The translations under genes were made by a program, and so were the position numbers. Positions 10,386 to 22,640 of a DNA stretch of 64,000 bases are shown here, piece by piece. The number at the start of each line of letters is the position of its first letter. Position 1 is the first letter of the stretch. Below the pieces are notes generated by a model. That model had not been told where the DNA came from. It made no database searches and saw only the letters and a list, made by a program, of their open reading frames with translations. The stretch spans positions 1,984,001-2,048,000 of the forward strand of contig JARWKL010000005.1 of NCBI GenBank assembly GCA_029961685.1, read 5' to 3'. This DNA comes from Aristolochia californica. Lineage: Eukaryota > Streptophyta > Magnoliopsida > Piperales > Aristolochiaceae.

Positions 10386-12040
10386 CCTAGGAGATTCAAT
10401 GCATAGGAACAAGCCTTCAACCACCAAGAGAGGAACAAAAAATTTTTTTTGAGTGAATTCAATGTGTAGAAGTAAGAGTCCAAGGGTTTATATAGTTTTT
10501 CGAAAGCCAAGGAGGAAGGAAATAAAAAGCTCTAGAATTTCACATGTTGTGGTATCTTACGGTGATCTGGTGAGTTAGTACACTTAGAAAGTAGATCATC
10601 CAGGGAAAGAGCAAGTGAAAGTGAATTCTGAGGTGATCAACTTTCCCTAGGGAATGTACTTATTTTATGTTAGTATGGCCTATAGAAAGTACAATAGAAT
10701 GTAAATTTTTTTGTTAGTTAACAATATGACGAGTGCCAAAGGAATTCACTAATAAAATAGATTAATGATAAAATAACTAGGAAAGAGGGCATTCATGCTA
10801 TTATAAGTCATTATATATTATAAATATTTTTTATTAGTTGACAAAAATCTTGTATTGACTACTATAGTTATAAAATAATTTTTTAATTAGATGACATAAA
10901 TTTAAATCGTAAAGGTAATTTAGAATTAAATTTACATTTATTTTATATAATTAAATTATTCAATTAAAAATTTTATAAGAATTTTTTTAATTTGTTTAAA
11001 TATATAATTAATTTTAATTAATAAAAATTATATTTTTATTATGAATTAAATTCGTAATTAATTTATTCACCAATAATGATAACTAATCAAAAAAATTTCA
11101 AGGATACTATATGAAAATTATAAAACATTAAAAAATATTTATCAAATAATCATAATTTAAAAACAAGAAAAACTACTTAATTATGCATGGAAGTACTAGG
11201 CTTTTCATTAAAAAAATACGATTTTTAATTACATTTAAATTAATATATATTGATTAAAATAAATTTTGAATTTTGATAAAAAGATATTTTTATAATTAAT
11301 TATTATGATTAAGAAATAATAATAGTTCATAAAATTTTAATCAATCTGATTACTAATTATGAAATTTATAAAAAAAAAAAAAAAAGAAAAAGGAAGAACG
11401 AAGGAGGACGAAGGAGCAATGTGAAAACCTACAAAGGCAACCAAGGATGGAAAGTAAAATTCTAACTAGAGAGGTGGATTTTATGTTCCATCGTTTTCTT
11501 AAGAAACGGGGTGATTCACTCTCTCTGGGCGAAGTGACTTCCACCATGACTTTCTAGGTTGACAAATACTGGAAAACCACTTTCTCTAGAGAAATCGAAT
11601 TTTCCAATGTTTTCCCTATATACTAACAGGCAACTAGGTGTCTTTATAAATTTGTACAAACCAATAGGTTGTTCCTTCTGTTCTTCTTCCATGATTCTTG
11701 GATCTTGATCCTCCTCTCCTGAGTGATTGATTTGTAAGGATAATTGTCCTTGAATGATTTGGATTGATTGAATAGGATTTGTAGGAGAATCTCGAATAGC
11801 AAATAAAGTTTGTGGTGGGTCACCCTTGGCGTACCTTGCATGAGCAAGGTGGATGTCTCCTTTGCATGGGGTGGATGTCGCTTCTTAAGGATGAGCTTAT
11901 CAATGTTCCATAATTTGGATATATAAAATTTTATTATGTAAATTGTTTATTTTTAAATTTTAATTGTTTAAATAATTATCTTATTAAAGAATGGTCCTGT
12001 ATGCAATTTTGCAATAGGACCATTAGGGTTTTTTGTTTTA
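10386..12040. repeat. Module M, copy 1
   Basis: A conserved ~1.6-kb AT-rich block found five times in the window, always just upstream of NLR fragments. Its landmarks are ttcaatgcataggaacaag, cgagtgccaaagg, gggcattcatgctat, ggcaaccaaggatgg, ccatgattcttggatctt, cttgcatgagcaaggtgg and ataggaccattagggtt. In the 27.5-kb copy its left edge abuts a minus-strand copia primer site, so at least that part is probably an LTR. This copy keeps the unoccupied target sites of the hAT (10,730-10,737) and Mutator-like (11,297-11,305) insertions found in other copies. No gene seen. Confidence 0.75.
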
Positions 12041-12735
12041 ACGACCATTTGAGGTGGTACCTTTTTAGGAAATGCAGCTTATCTGAAATGGCAGGCGGCG
12101 GTATTTTGGAACTGGCTTCCTCCGTAGCAATGTTATGAGATAGAAAAAAGAGTCCCAACCGTTTGATGAATCAAAGTCGGAAGGCTGCTTCGAGTTTCCG
12201 TCGGAGGAAACCCTCTTGACCTCTGAGTGTCATGCTCTTACGGTTATATCATCGTGGTGTTTTTTCCTGACAGGGAACAAATCATTAAAGGCTGCATGGC
12301 AGGCAAATTAGCATCTGATGCAGCAGTTACGAAAACTGACGCCGCTCTAAATGGTGTTTCCAACCGCTGTTGGGCGATGCTGAAATGAGGCAGTTTACAG
12401 AGGTTTGGAAACGCTACATTTAGATTATCGTTCCCATTTGAAATAGATTTACGCTATCCCACTCTGTTTAAAAAGGAAAAGCTTCAAGAGATCAAATATT
12501 AGAAAGTTTGTTGAGTTTATTAACATAACATTAGGTTAAATAAGCAAAAACATTAGAAAATCATGTCTTCCAGATGATGAACAATTTTGATCATTGATTT
12601 TCCAGCAACCGCTATTGAGCGATGCTAAAATGGGGCAGTTTACAGAGGAGCCCGTGCGTTCCTGGGTGACGATGAGATCAACACTGAGCTTCTTGGATCG
12701 CAGCTGGAGGAGAATAACCAAGTTCAATGTGGTCA
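12041..12735 (+). pseudogene. NLR coiled-coil fragment, copy 1
   Basis: Remnants of the N-terminus of a CC-NBS-LRR resistance gene. 12,295-12,360 reads AGKLASDAAVTKTDAALNG (ATG replaced: gctgcatggcaggc keeps an ATG at 12,295). The sequence then jumps, out of frame, to the region encoding LLSDAEM and ends. A second piece, 12,600-12,725, carries words for DEINTELLGSQLEE. The NB-ARC and LRR domains are absent. It is almost identical to 48,060-48,520, with the match ending at ~12,712. Confidence 0.75.
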
Positions 12736-14099
12736 AAGATGTATACAGCCTATGGATCAACTGATCAAAATATATATAGAAAAATATTTATAAATCTCAG
12801 GAAAAAAATAATATTTATGAATAAGTGAGCGTGTGGTTTATTCCCGTTAAATTTTATTAAGCTGAAGGACGTATTTTTAATTTTTAGTAGATCTTTAATT
12901 TAAGAAACTCTAAGGTTAGTTAGTCAAATAATCAGAATTTTGTTCTTAACTAGATGGAAGAACTCTGTCTATGACTAGTTAAGAAAGTCAAGCACGACTG
13001 TAATTAGAAAATTCAAAGAATGTCTAATGTTAGTAAGTTACTTAATTTAGCAAGTCTATGGCTTAGCTTTAATAAGAGACTCAGTTCAAGGAAACGATTA
13101 CAAATAAGGGGCAGAAGGTTGCTCTAGCTTTGATTCAGGTTGAAATTATTAAAATTTCAGAGCATCTTTAGCTCCCATGTTCTCTCCTTTTTTTCCGCTT
13201 TTCTCAATTTCTTTTGCTGCATTCATCCACGATCCAACTGTTCTGCATCAGATGTTTAATTTGAAGCTTGGAAGATTGCTTTTACGGTTCCAAATACTAA
13301 CAAAAGGAGATAAGTTTGCAGCCCTACAAGTTACAATTCTGGATTCTAGTAATGAAACAGGAACAGTACTAACAGAAGTTGAAGAATTAATACAAGAACT
13401 AGCAGCAGTGTCATCCAATTCACAAGCTGAAGAGAAGGTAATCAAGAGGTCCAAAACCACTTTCTAATTTATTGCACCCAAGAGTACTCAAAGAGACAAA
13501 AAATCAGGTGGGGAATCAAGCAGATTGCAATAGGAAAAGATTCAAGCCGAATTTACTTTTCAGTTCACGAGGGACTTGTATCAAAGGATAAGGAACTCGA
13601 GGTAAGGAAAGCTGGTTAAAGCATATATTGAGGAGGATCTTGCTGAATCTAAACAACAATTACTTGCAAAAATATATTGAAGGTTGCAATAAGGAGTACA
13701 AGACAAGATAGATGATCTGTTTCTGAAGCACATGAAGATGTCAGTAGGCCGTGAGAAACAAACTTAAAATAAGGGGATAATGCCCTTAGGTACTACAAAA
13801 GACAATCTAGAGCTTTATTTCCTCTCGAAACACAATACAACAGCTCAGCCTAAATACTTGTCTTCATTATTTTAGGTGACAAGAACATGGACACTAAGCT
13901 ACAGGTTGTGAAAAAAATTTCAGCACGAAAGAAAATAGTCTTTCAATGGTAACTTGATCTTAATTCAAGGCAAAAAAGGTACTTTGGATGATAACAATGA
14001 CAGTGTTTGTCAATAGTCATGTATGGTAATGTGGGAGAATCTCAACTAGTTTGTAAAAACACTATTGACTGCTATAAGTAAAGCTGATTCGATAAGTTA
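12736..14099. other. Unassigned stretch with one unrecognised ORF (13,177-13,467 +)
   Basis: The only notable frame is 13,177-13,467 (96 codons), containing KGDKFAALQVTILDSS and an acidic helix-like stretch, EVEELIQELAAVSS. Downstream, 13,550-13,760 keeps broken coding-like composition (Lys/Glu/Leu-rich). I do not recognise a family. It lies just upstream of the decayed Ty3 pol at 14,100 on the same strand, so it may be part of that element's 5' region, but no Gag motif is visible. Confidence 0.3.
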
Positions 14100-14960
14100 T
14101 GAAACAGTATTTTTCATACTGCATGCACTAATGGAGGATGAAAGTTAGATGGTAATTGACACGGGTGGCTGCAAGATTTTGTGTCAGAGAAAGCCATTCC
14201 CAAACCCCAAATCTGAACTATTAGGCATCCAAATCCCTACGAGCTCACATGGTTTAAGAAGGGAAACAGGTCACAGAGTCCAAATGTTACTTGCTGTTCT
14301 TTGTTCCATTGTTAACAAGTACAAAAGTAAGTTTGGAGCGACACAGTAACTACGGACGCTTGTTGTTTTTTGCTTGGACGCCCTCCACAAGTTGATCAAG
14401 TTATTATATATGATGGCAGTAATAGTAAACACACTTTACCTGTGGACAGCCTGAAAATCATTCTTGGCCTTCAATAATTCAGCAGAGGGTACTAAATATC
14501 TTTCTTTGGTTAAATATTTATTTGCTATAGAAGAGACTCGAGTCAGGAATTGTATATGCTTTAATTTATGAATGCTACCAAATTTTTTTAATAACTTGGG
14601 TCAGCTAATTATTGTTTAATCAAAAGATTTACCCTAGGAATACCTCCAATGAGGGACATTGAAGACCACATGCATTTGGTTCTAAGAGAAGTTTCCCAAA
14701 CAAAGCCACTCAGGTATGTGAATGAAGAGCCTTACAGACGGGTACATGAGCACTTTGAGAAAGGTACATAAATGAGTGCAAGTTCATGTGTGTACCCACA
14801 TTTGTTGACTCCAAAAAAGGATGGAACATGGAGAATGTCACACGAAATCAGGCCACTGAGAAAATGGCAGTTGTCCTGTTCTTCATCTAGATGATATGCT
14901 GGACCAGCTTTCACATGCCAAAGTTTTCTTTATCCTTTTGTTTCTAGAAGTACTTGGCTG
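14100..14960 (+). pseudogene. Decayed Ty3/gypsy protease-RT fragment
   Basis: Short in-frame islands match the protease-to-RT part of a Ty3/gypsy polyprotein. At 14,149-14,349 MVIDTGGCKI is a retropepsin active-site motif (DTG), followed by further protease-like sequence. At 14,641-14,710 LPPMRDIEDH is the conserved pre-RT motif. At 14,790-14,930 LLTPKKDGTWRM and then LDDMLDQLSHAKVF are RT motifs 1 and 2. The islands are in different frames with stops between them. The family differs from the Athila element at 210 and is far more eroded. No LTRs are evident. Confidence 0.75.
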
Positions 14961-15842
14961 AAAGGAGGAGAACAGTTCATCATGCACGTGGAAATGATCT
15001 TCTGAACAAGAAGCTCCAAGAAGATCAGGTTTTAAGAAGTCAGAGATAGCTGGATCTACGGCAAGTTTTTGATTACTTTGCCTTGTTATTTAGCTTTTAT
15101 TCAAGTTCAAGTCAAAATTTGTCCTATAGCTGGGTACCATGTCTATAAGAAACAGTGGAAAATGAAACTCACCCAAAATATTGTTTTTTTTTTGTCAACA
15201 TTGAGTCTTGTTTTGGTTATTGAAGTTCTAAAATAAGAATCACTTTATGTCCTTCCTAGTCATCTGAGTGCTACCAGACAGATTTTTCAGTTTCCCTCAG
15301 TTTGACTTCAGCACCAGACATAAGGATAAACAAAGAGTAGGCTCCTGCTCCATCTGGCATTCAAATCCTTCTCTTGTTTAAAACTTCACATATTTTCAGG
15401 CCCTACACATTTCCTAAGCTAGCATCTCTTCTCTCTTTTCAGATGCACAAGGATCAATTATGAGTAGGTTCATCCCCCTGTTCCATCCTGCCTTCATATC
15501 CCTCTCTTGTTTAAAACCCACAAGTTTTCAGAACTTAAGCTTCCCTAAGCTAACTTTTCTTCTTTGTATTTTCACGTGATCAAGCTTTTCCTTCAATCTG
15601 ATTTTCCTTAAGTTTTCAACTAGCACTGCCCAAGAACAGCTTCACATTCTGAAATGTTAAAATAGAATCACAACAATTGTGTACTGTATCACTTAACTCG
15701 GATTAATTTTATACCACACTTAATTCACAACGCTTATTCTTAATTTTTAGGGTTTTCAGAAACAAATTTCAGCTAAAATGTTCAGTCAATCTACCTCCAA
15801 AGATAAAGAGAAAGAAACAGTGAAAGACATGAAGTCACTCAC
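14961..15842. repeat. Intergenic or intronic stretch with a ~125-bp imperfect tandem duplication (15,345-15,575)
   Basis: No coding sequence is recognised. 15,345-15,445 and 15,470-15,575 are diverged copies sharing cttctcttgtttaaaac, ttttcag, cctaagcta and cttctc words, giving a repeat of about 125 bp. On the minus strand this would be the intron or 3' region of the TLC gene; I searched it by eye for the next TLC exon and saw none. Confidence 0.5.
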
Positions 15843-16378
15843 CGACAAGACAGAGTTGGATAGAATTGAGTTGCTATTTATCATGAGTTCATGATCTGAG
15901 CGACTTTGAAAAAGATCAGATAACCAGACAAGGTAAAATGCGGCACCAGCAGCAAATAGCGCATGGACAGTAGAAAATCCTCTGCATGACAGAGAAAGAT
16001 CATGGATATACCTTTCCAAGCTTGCAAGCTGAATTTAACATAGTTATACTTGCTAAGAACCACAGTGATTAGCTTACCTGTTGTTCCACTCAACTTTCAC
16101 TTCTTGGTTTAGTTCGACGTAGCATTTGAACTGTGAACTAATGAGAGCACTAACTACATACACCTTCACCAAGAAATGAGAAGGAAAACTATAATGATTT
16201 ATAAAGACGTAACCTGAGAATATATATGCAGCTCACCACATGTAAATGAACTTACAAATTTGCACATTAAAATGCCGCCAACCACTGCTGAGACATACAC
16301 AACTTGTTCATTTAGTTTGAACATGCCAGCTGATGAAGTCATTCCAGCCAGGAAAGGGGAAGCTTCACTTGAAATCAT
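15843..16378 (-). CDS. TLC-domain membrane protein, 5' exons only
   Basis: Three minus-strand exons fit together in phase: 16,214-16,378 (start ATG at 16,378; ends YSQ, weak GT donor), 16,078-16,130 (FKCYVELNQEVKVEWNN plus two bases; donor GTAAGC) and 15,843-15,981 (acceptor TGCAG; GFSTVHALFAAGAAFYLVWL onward; donor GTGAGT). The joined frame is 119 codons. EWNNRGFSTVHALF followed by a membrane helix and a SDLF motif is typical of plant TLC (TRAM-LAG1-CLN8) proteins, small ER or organelle membrane proteins with several helices. Helices are visible at VYVSAVVGGILMCK and HALFAAGAAFYLVWL. The C-terminal exons with the rest of the TLC domain are not found down to 13,000, so the gene is either truncated or has a very long intron; the decayed Ty3 fragment lies in that space. 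Confidence 0.7.
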
Positions 16379-17400
16379 AAGGGAGATAACAAACTTCACC
16401 AAGAGGTAGCACGCATCATGTTCATAGAAACAGAAGATGAATTGTTCATAGAATAGAGATTTCGTGATCTATTTTTTATATTCTAATAGCAATAGTCGGA
16501 AAGTAAGTCTCAAATAACTGTAACTGTTCTGCTGCTAAATTTCAAAGGAAATAGAACCACGTGTATAGCATTAGTAGGTTTCTTTCATGCAAACTGGAAA
16601 CAGTTTCAACTTTGGCGGTCTTTGTCTCTTACGGGAATTAGACTTGGAATTTAGGTCGGCCAGGATGTGCTTTAACAAAATCAATATATACTATTTCTTT
16701 TGTGGTTTCAATGTCATTTATTTTAATCTTCAAGTTCAATAGAAAAGGATGACCAGATCCAGGAGAAGTTTCGAGAAAAGAAATAACGAAATCAAGTTTA
16801 GCTGGTTTCCACGCGCACATCCACAAACTGCACTCAAATTTAAGTAATAAGAAAGTCTAATTTTCTTTGAAGTTTTAAATCAAGTTTAAATCGTCTCCAC
16901 GAGTACAAACACGAAATCAAGTTTTACATTACGCTTAATTTAAAGTCATCATCTCAGACACAGTGCTAAACGTCAAAAGAACTCGATTCACAAAAAGACA
17001 AACACATTTCCAGACGCCAAGGTTCAAGCAAAGCACCAGCAGCAGTACTCACCTCAAATCAATAACTGCAACAACGAACCTAAAATTCGCAGGCGGACGA
17101 GACATCAGTTCGCTAATTCTAATAACGAACAACTTAAAACATCATCCACGTTCTATTCCACGCAAATTTTTAATAGAAAAACAATAGGTGCAAACAAAAG
17201 ACTACAAACAGAGCTAAAGTATAGTTCCACAAATATTCCACCGAAACAGAAAAGAAGAAAGTCCAACGCATACGAACAGAGTAAATCTTCCAGAGCATAC
17301 AAAGAAAAACGAATGAACCTTTCACACAAATCCAGCTAACAAAATTTAAAAAAACGAACATATTAGGAAATGAAGCAAGCTGCATTGAGAGACAACTTAC
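16379..17400 (-). other. Probable leader intron of the TLC gene
   Basis: No ORF of note. The sequence lies between the putative start exon and two small leader exons with good splice sites, and has AT-rich intron-like composition. Confidence 0.45.
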
Positions 17401-17605
17401 ACTAAAAAAAATCAACGCGACTTCCAAGAAGAATGCGGCCTTCACCTGCAAAATTGGATAAGAAAAACGAACGAACCTTCCACACAAATCCAGCTAACAA
17501 TTTTTTTAAAAACGAACATATTAAGGAAATGAAGCTAGCTGCATTGAGAGACAACTTACACTAAAAGAAAATCAACGCGACGTCCTCCAAGAATGCGGTC
17601 TTCAC
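17401..17605 (-). other. Tandemly duplicated non-coding leader exon of the TLC gene
   Basis: Two ~158-bp units (about 17,306-17,464 and 17,465-17,625) each hold a small exon-like segment: 17,401-17,445 and 17,560-17,605. On the minus strand both are preceded by a pyrimidine-rich TTTTGCAG or TTTTACAG acceptor, begin GTGAAG, and end before a GTAAGTTGTC donor. The units differ at scattered positions. Whether one or both are spliced in cannot be read from sequence. Confidence 0.5.
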
Positions 17606-17945
17606 CTGTAAAATTGGATAAAAAATCAGAAAGAGAGTGAGAGAGAGAGAGAGATTGAAATAAAGAAACGATTGTCGGAGGATCGGTGCGTGTGCGTTTT
17701 AGCACCTTTTCGAGTTCAAAGACCAAAATAAGCGAGAGGAATTCGAAGAACGAAGGCTCTGGATTGGTTTCGCATCAGATGCGTCGCCTTCACTGCGCAA
17801 ATAAAGTAATCTGAAGCTGCGAACGTTAAAACCTCCCGCCAGGCCGCAACGAGTTTGAAGTCGATGGCCCGCGGGGTACTAGTTTCGGTGGTCCATCTAA
17901 CGAAGACCATAAAAAAAAATTTGCTGGGTGGCACGAAATTGGTGT
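17606..17945 (-). promoter_or_regulatory. Probable first exon and promoter of the TLC gene
   Basis: Upstream of the duplicated leader exons on the minus strand, with a GA microsatellite at 17,636-17,653 and a more GC-rich stretch at 17,690-17,900. This is inferred from position; no TATA box was securely identified. Confidence 0.3.
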
Positions 17946-20712
17946 GATCGAATTTCCACCACCCTGACCCTAAAATTGAAATAGAATTTGAACCAAATAA
18001 TTTTAATCCAATTTGAGCTTAGCTAGAACCGGGTTCCTACTTTTAAAACTATAAAAATAAAAAAATGTAAAAATAAATAAAGAAAATATATTATTAATTA
18101 CATGTATCGTAGAAGAGAGATAAAAGACTTTGAAATAGATAAAATTAATTATCAACCAATTAAAAAGGAAGCAAATAAAAAATTAAAATAAAAGATATTT
18201 TTATAAAAAAATGATCTAATGATTGAAGAAATCAGAGCGGGCCCCGCTGTTTTGTTGATTAGATTGAACGTGCGGTGGAGATTAATGGAACTGTAAAAAG
18301 TGAAAAGACATTTTACCGTTTCATACGGAAGGTCTTAAATGGGCTAACGAACTTTTTGAATAAAGGACGGGTTGCAGGCGTTGATATGCATACGTCGTGA
18401 CAGTAACGCGGGCCCACACTGGTTCCCTGGCATAGTAGTAAATAAGGTTACTTTGTTAGACTATTTATTGTTCTTTGTGTCACACACCTCATAGAATAAG
18501 GGATATACATTTTAAAGGTGTCAAATTCACCTATTTATTTATTTATTAATTATTAAATTAAATTAAATTAAATTAAATTAAATTAATTTTTTTACTTGGT
18601 TGATTATATCGGATTACCTGGTTACTCAATTATTTTAAAGCTATATAAGAGTAATTTAGTTAAATTATAATCTAAATTATTAAAAAGCCCAGTCTTCCAC
18701 GACCTTTTAATTTTTTATATTGTGCACATGACACTTAGCTATTAGATTTTTTGGTGAGTTTGTTAGAGTGGTATTGTTTAGATTACCCGATTGTATGATT
18801 TTTTTCTATTTTTTTAAATTTTAATAGATTTTAAGATTTATTTTGATACTTATTCGCTTATTTACCCAGTTACTTATTTTATATTAGGTAATGGGATTGT
18901 AAACTAAATAAGCTACTTTGTTCCATTTATATACCATCTACAATCCTAATTCTCACACTAATTTTCCAGGTTAAAGGGATTTTTTGAATGATTAGTCAAT
19001 TTATGACTTTGAGATAAGTTTTGGTAACCTAAAGATAATATTAGATGTTATAAGGTAGGGTAGTTGATCTTATATATATGGACGACTTTAATTCTATATC
19101 ATATATTGAGAAATGACTTCATTTTTTTCTATGGAAAATTTCTAGATAAAAATAATATAGACATCTTATATGACATTTAATCCCATTAACAATTTTACTG
19201 GCAAAATTATATTTGTTTGTTAGATTTAATTTATAAGTGTACTTGTCATTGAGACGTGCATGAATGGACAACCTTGATTCTGTCTCATGTTGAGATATAG
19301 CTTATAGAATCTATATGTTTGGATAACTGTGTTTTAATCTCATGCAGTGATACAATTTCGAAAACCTTAAGTTAATTTTTTGGCCTAAACATGAATAATT
19401 TTTATATTTTACCATTTAAAAATATAGATAAAATATTATAATCATAAGTTATGACATTTTATTTCATTAGGAACACTAATTGTGTTATACTTGCTTCTTA
19501 GAATTATTTATAAGTCTATATTTGAATATGTTCAATTCAAAAGTCCCATGTAAAAGTACGATAAATTTCAAGGTTGCGTTTTTAAATTTAGCTTAAATTT
19601 CAAGCCACTAACTAGGAAAGAGACTTATCTATTGTAGCAGTTTTTGGTGACCTATAAAATTTGTAAGCAAGGTTATTTAGCTTCAATTAGGTAAGGAGCT
19701 TGTCAAAGTAATCGGGTTGTTAGAAACTCAACCCTTCTCTTGCCCTACAACAAGGCGTCAATTTCAACCCCATCTTAACCCTACCCCGAAAAATTTTGTC
19801 CCTTCTTTTGCCCGACCATTCTCAATGTTACTCTAAACCTAACACAATCTATTAGGTCATGAGAGACACCCGTCCCACATAACAGTGGTCAAATTGGTTG
19901 ACTTCACCATTTAATTTGTCTCATTTCCACGATTTTCAACTACAAATAATATTTGTATATTGCATTCTTAAATTTATTTCTAGGTCAATTTCAAAAGGCT
20001 GCAAATAAAGGGAAGATACCAATTGGAGCTTAATAGAGATTAAATTGTGTTAACTTGCAAGGAGCAATTGAACCCACATAAAAAAAATTGTACTAGAAAA
20101 GAAAATTAAATCCAATTTTAATCAATTCAAGATTTGTTCTTGTCAAATTATGGATCTAAATCAGATTTAGCATATAGATGCTCAAAACTCCCTCTAAACA
20201 ATACTTGAGCATCAATAAATTTTCTTCAATTTCTTGTCTATTTTTCTGAATCACATTAAATTTTTGTGTGATTTTTATCTCCCTTGTTTTTTTTTAATTT
20301 TAAGTACCAAAGCATTAGATTTCAGGTTTGATTTATTTATATTTTTTTATTTTATGTATTTTATTTTAATATCTCATTTCAACTAGGGGGGATTACTGTT
20401 TTTTGAATGTTTTGGTGACAAAAAAAAAAAAAACACCCCATTGTCGATTTTCAGGCCTTTAAAAATATATGAATTTGAAGGTTTTTACTTGTTGCTCTAG
20501 TTTGCCAGCAAGTGGCGAAAGCAATTGAAGCATGTAAAGTGCTTGTAATAAAAGTCTAAATGACTCACGTTTCCATCGTTACAATTTTGCTTTACATGGT
20601 TGAAGTTATTCAACATCATCAGGCTTCCCTGAACATGATGTTAAGATAATTTGATAAAAGATGAGTCTTCCCTGAGAAAGAAGAGAGATCATACAAGTGA
20701 AGTGAAAAACTA

Positions 20713-20714
<2 letters not shown>
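17946..20714. other. AT-rich intergenic region without recognised genes
   Basis: It is rich in AT runs, including an (AAATT)n stretch at about 18,554-18,587 and an A13 run near 20,420. No ORF above noise, no RNA gene and no transposon termini were recognised. Confidence 0.6.

Positions 20715-20789
<75 letters not shown>
20715..20789. repeat. (AC)n microsatellite, 75 nt
   Basis: An uninterrupted AC dinucleotide run following ctacaa and ending before gagtttg. Confidence 0.97.
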
Positions 20790-20792
<3 letters not shown>

Positions 20793-20795
20793 TTT

Positions 20796-20953
20796 GTTAA
20801 GTGTTTGTGATAAATGGGTCAAGGTGATTCAACACCATCTTACACCCTTGAACTCGATATTAGTGTAATTTGATGTTAAGTGTTTGTGATAAATGGGTCA
20901 AGGTGATTCAACACCATCTTACACCCTTGAACTCGATATTAGTGTAATTTGAT
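20796..20953. repeat. 79-bp perfect tandem duplication
   Basis: 20,796-20,874 and 20,875-20,953 read the same throughout by eye (from gttaagtgtttgtgat to gtgtaatttgat). It starts six bases after the AC microsatellite. Confidence 0.95.
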
Positions 20954-21159
20954 GGAAAACGAGTCTTTCAGGGAAAATAATACATCTTTTACAAAGAATT
21001 TGAAGGGACCTTCTAAAGCCCAAATTGAGAAAGAAGTTTGTCTTGCACTACGCAACCAACTCTTCTCTTTCCCACGGAAACAACTGTTCTCTAGAACCTA
21101 TTAATAGGATCCACTTCAGCTTCAAATAAAAGAAGAGGAAGAATGTTAGACATTAAAAT

Positions 21160-21840
21160 CAAAGGAGGCTGCATGATGAAGATGAGGGTCTGCACCCATT
21201 GTTGAAAAATTGAAAGCATCGGAAGGAGCCGCGTGAGTTGCGTCTTCACAGTCACTCTCAGTTGTCATCCTCTTAGGGTTATATCATCGTGGTGTGTTTT
21301 TCCGACAGGGAACAATTCAGAGGAATTCAATCTCTCCACTTTTCCCATCACCTGTTTCGGATGCTGAATGGCAGGCAAATGGCACAAGAGGTTGAAGAGA
21401 TCTCTAGTGGGAATTCAACCGCTGTTGAGCAATGCTGAAATGAGGCAGTTTACAGACGAGTCCGTGCGTTCCTGGGTGAGCGAGCTCAGAGGTTCGGCTT
21501 ACGATATGGAAGACGTTGTCGATGAGATGAATACTGAGCTTCTTCGATTGCAGCTGGAGGAGAAGAACAAAACCCACGAAGACCAGCTACACCCTTACTC
21601 TCTTCTCTCAGACTAGATAAAAGTCTTTTCAGCAGTAGAAAAATTATTCTCTCGTCTTCCTCGCATTGGCGTCCTCCCCTCCGGCGACGTCACCCCTGCA
21701 CCCACCATTTATCGTGTTTTTTTGCGATTGATTCCTCGCACAGTGGCACCATCCAACCAAAAGGATGATGCCCTGGCCCAGGAGCTCAAATCTTTCAAGC
21801 TCTTTTACGACTTCATCCTTCCACTTTCCACATAATACAA
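21160..21840 (+). pseudogene. NLR coiled-coil fragment, copy 2 (best preserved CC)
   Basis: The longest open CC frame is 21,368-21,616 (82 codons). It contains GIQPLLSNAEMRQFTDESV, RSWVSELRGSAYDMEDVV (an EDVID-like motif at residues 48-53) and LLRLQLEE. This is the Rx-type coiled-coil domain that starts CC-NBS-LRR immune receptors. The start codon is joined to the middle of the domain by an internal deletion. The frame breaks near 21,595 relative to other copies, and a different frame continues (SLFSSRKIILSRLPRIG) to a stop near 21,833 without any NB-ARC P-loop. 21,000-21,360 looks like NLR-type 5' flank shared with the other copies. Confidence 0.8.
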
Positions 21841-22640
21841 ACGAAGTGCCCATTTCAGCTGGTTTGGTTTCTGGAGGAAATGCTCTTTTGCTCTCTCTGG
21901 AAATAGGTTAAACATGATCAACACTGACGGAAAAGAAGAACACACAAAGAACAGAGTCCGGCAACAGAAATCGGAGCTACCAAAAGCCCTGGGAAACCCC
22001 ATCAATCGGGGAAATCACATCTTGTGAAATAGAGTTTCGCTACCTCACTCTATGTTTAAAACTAGAAGAGCTTCAGGAGATCAAATATTAGAAATTTTTT
22101 TGGTCATTACTAAAAAGGAACACATCAAGGAAAATTATTGCTTTTATAATTAATTATTTGATAAATTGTACACTCTTATGTCTGAAAAAGAATTGTACAG
22201 ATGATGAACAAATTTAAGCTCTTCACTTGATTTTCCAGCAACTTTTTGCATTCAGCAACATCCAAATGCCTCATCTCCCCTTCAATGACCGAGTCCCCCC
22301 TCATCTTCAACATGTGCCGCTTGAGGTCTGCATAGGCATAGAAAGGAGATCAACATTAAAATCCAAATTTTAAAATAAATTATGGATTATTTCTCCAAAT
22401 CATAACAGATTAATTTTTTGCTTAGATTGAGCAGTTTATGCATAAACTTAGATAACACGTGTGACTTTTAAAATCCGATATTTATGAACAAATATGTAGC
22501 ATGTAACAGTATACATCCATCGGTTTCAGGCTAAAAATTTATTAAAGCAGAAAAGCAAGACTTTAAATATGATATATTGTATCAACTCCACTAAAATCCA
22601 ACCATTACATAAAAATACCGATACTAACTACACATAGTTC
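21841..22640. repeat. NLR-associated repeat with exon-like minus-strand segment (22,210-22,327)
   Basis: The segment from aatcttcaggagatcaaatat to the gcataggcatagaaaggaga word recurs near 30,345-30,440, 38,020-38,200, 53,780-53,970 and 62,130-62,210. On the minus strand 22,327 down to 22,210 is open, is preceded by the acceptor-like CCTATGCAG, and encodes LKRHMLKMRGDSVIEGEM and DVAECKKLLENQ. I do not recognise the family. The same frame is kept, with changes, at 30,345-30,435 but is lost at 38,100 and 53,900. Confidence 0.45.

Noticed and set aside
20619..20822. Minus-strand ORF with a long Cys-Val repeat
   Set aside because: Translation of the AC microsatellite.
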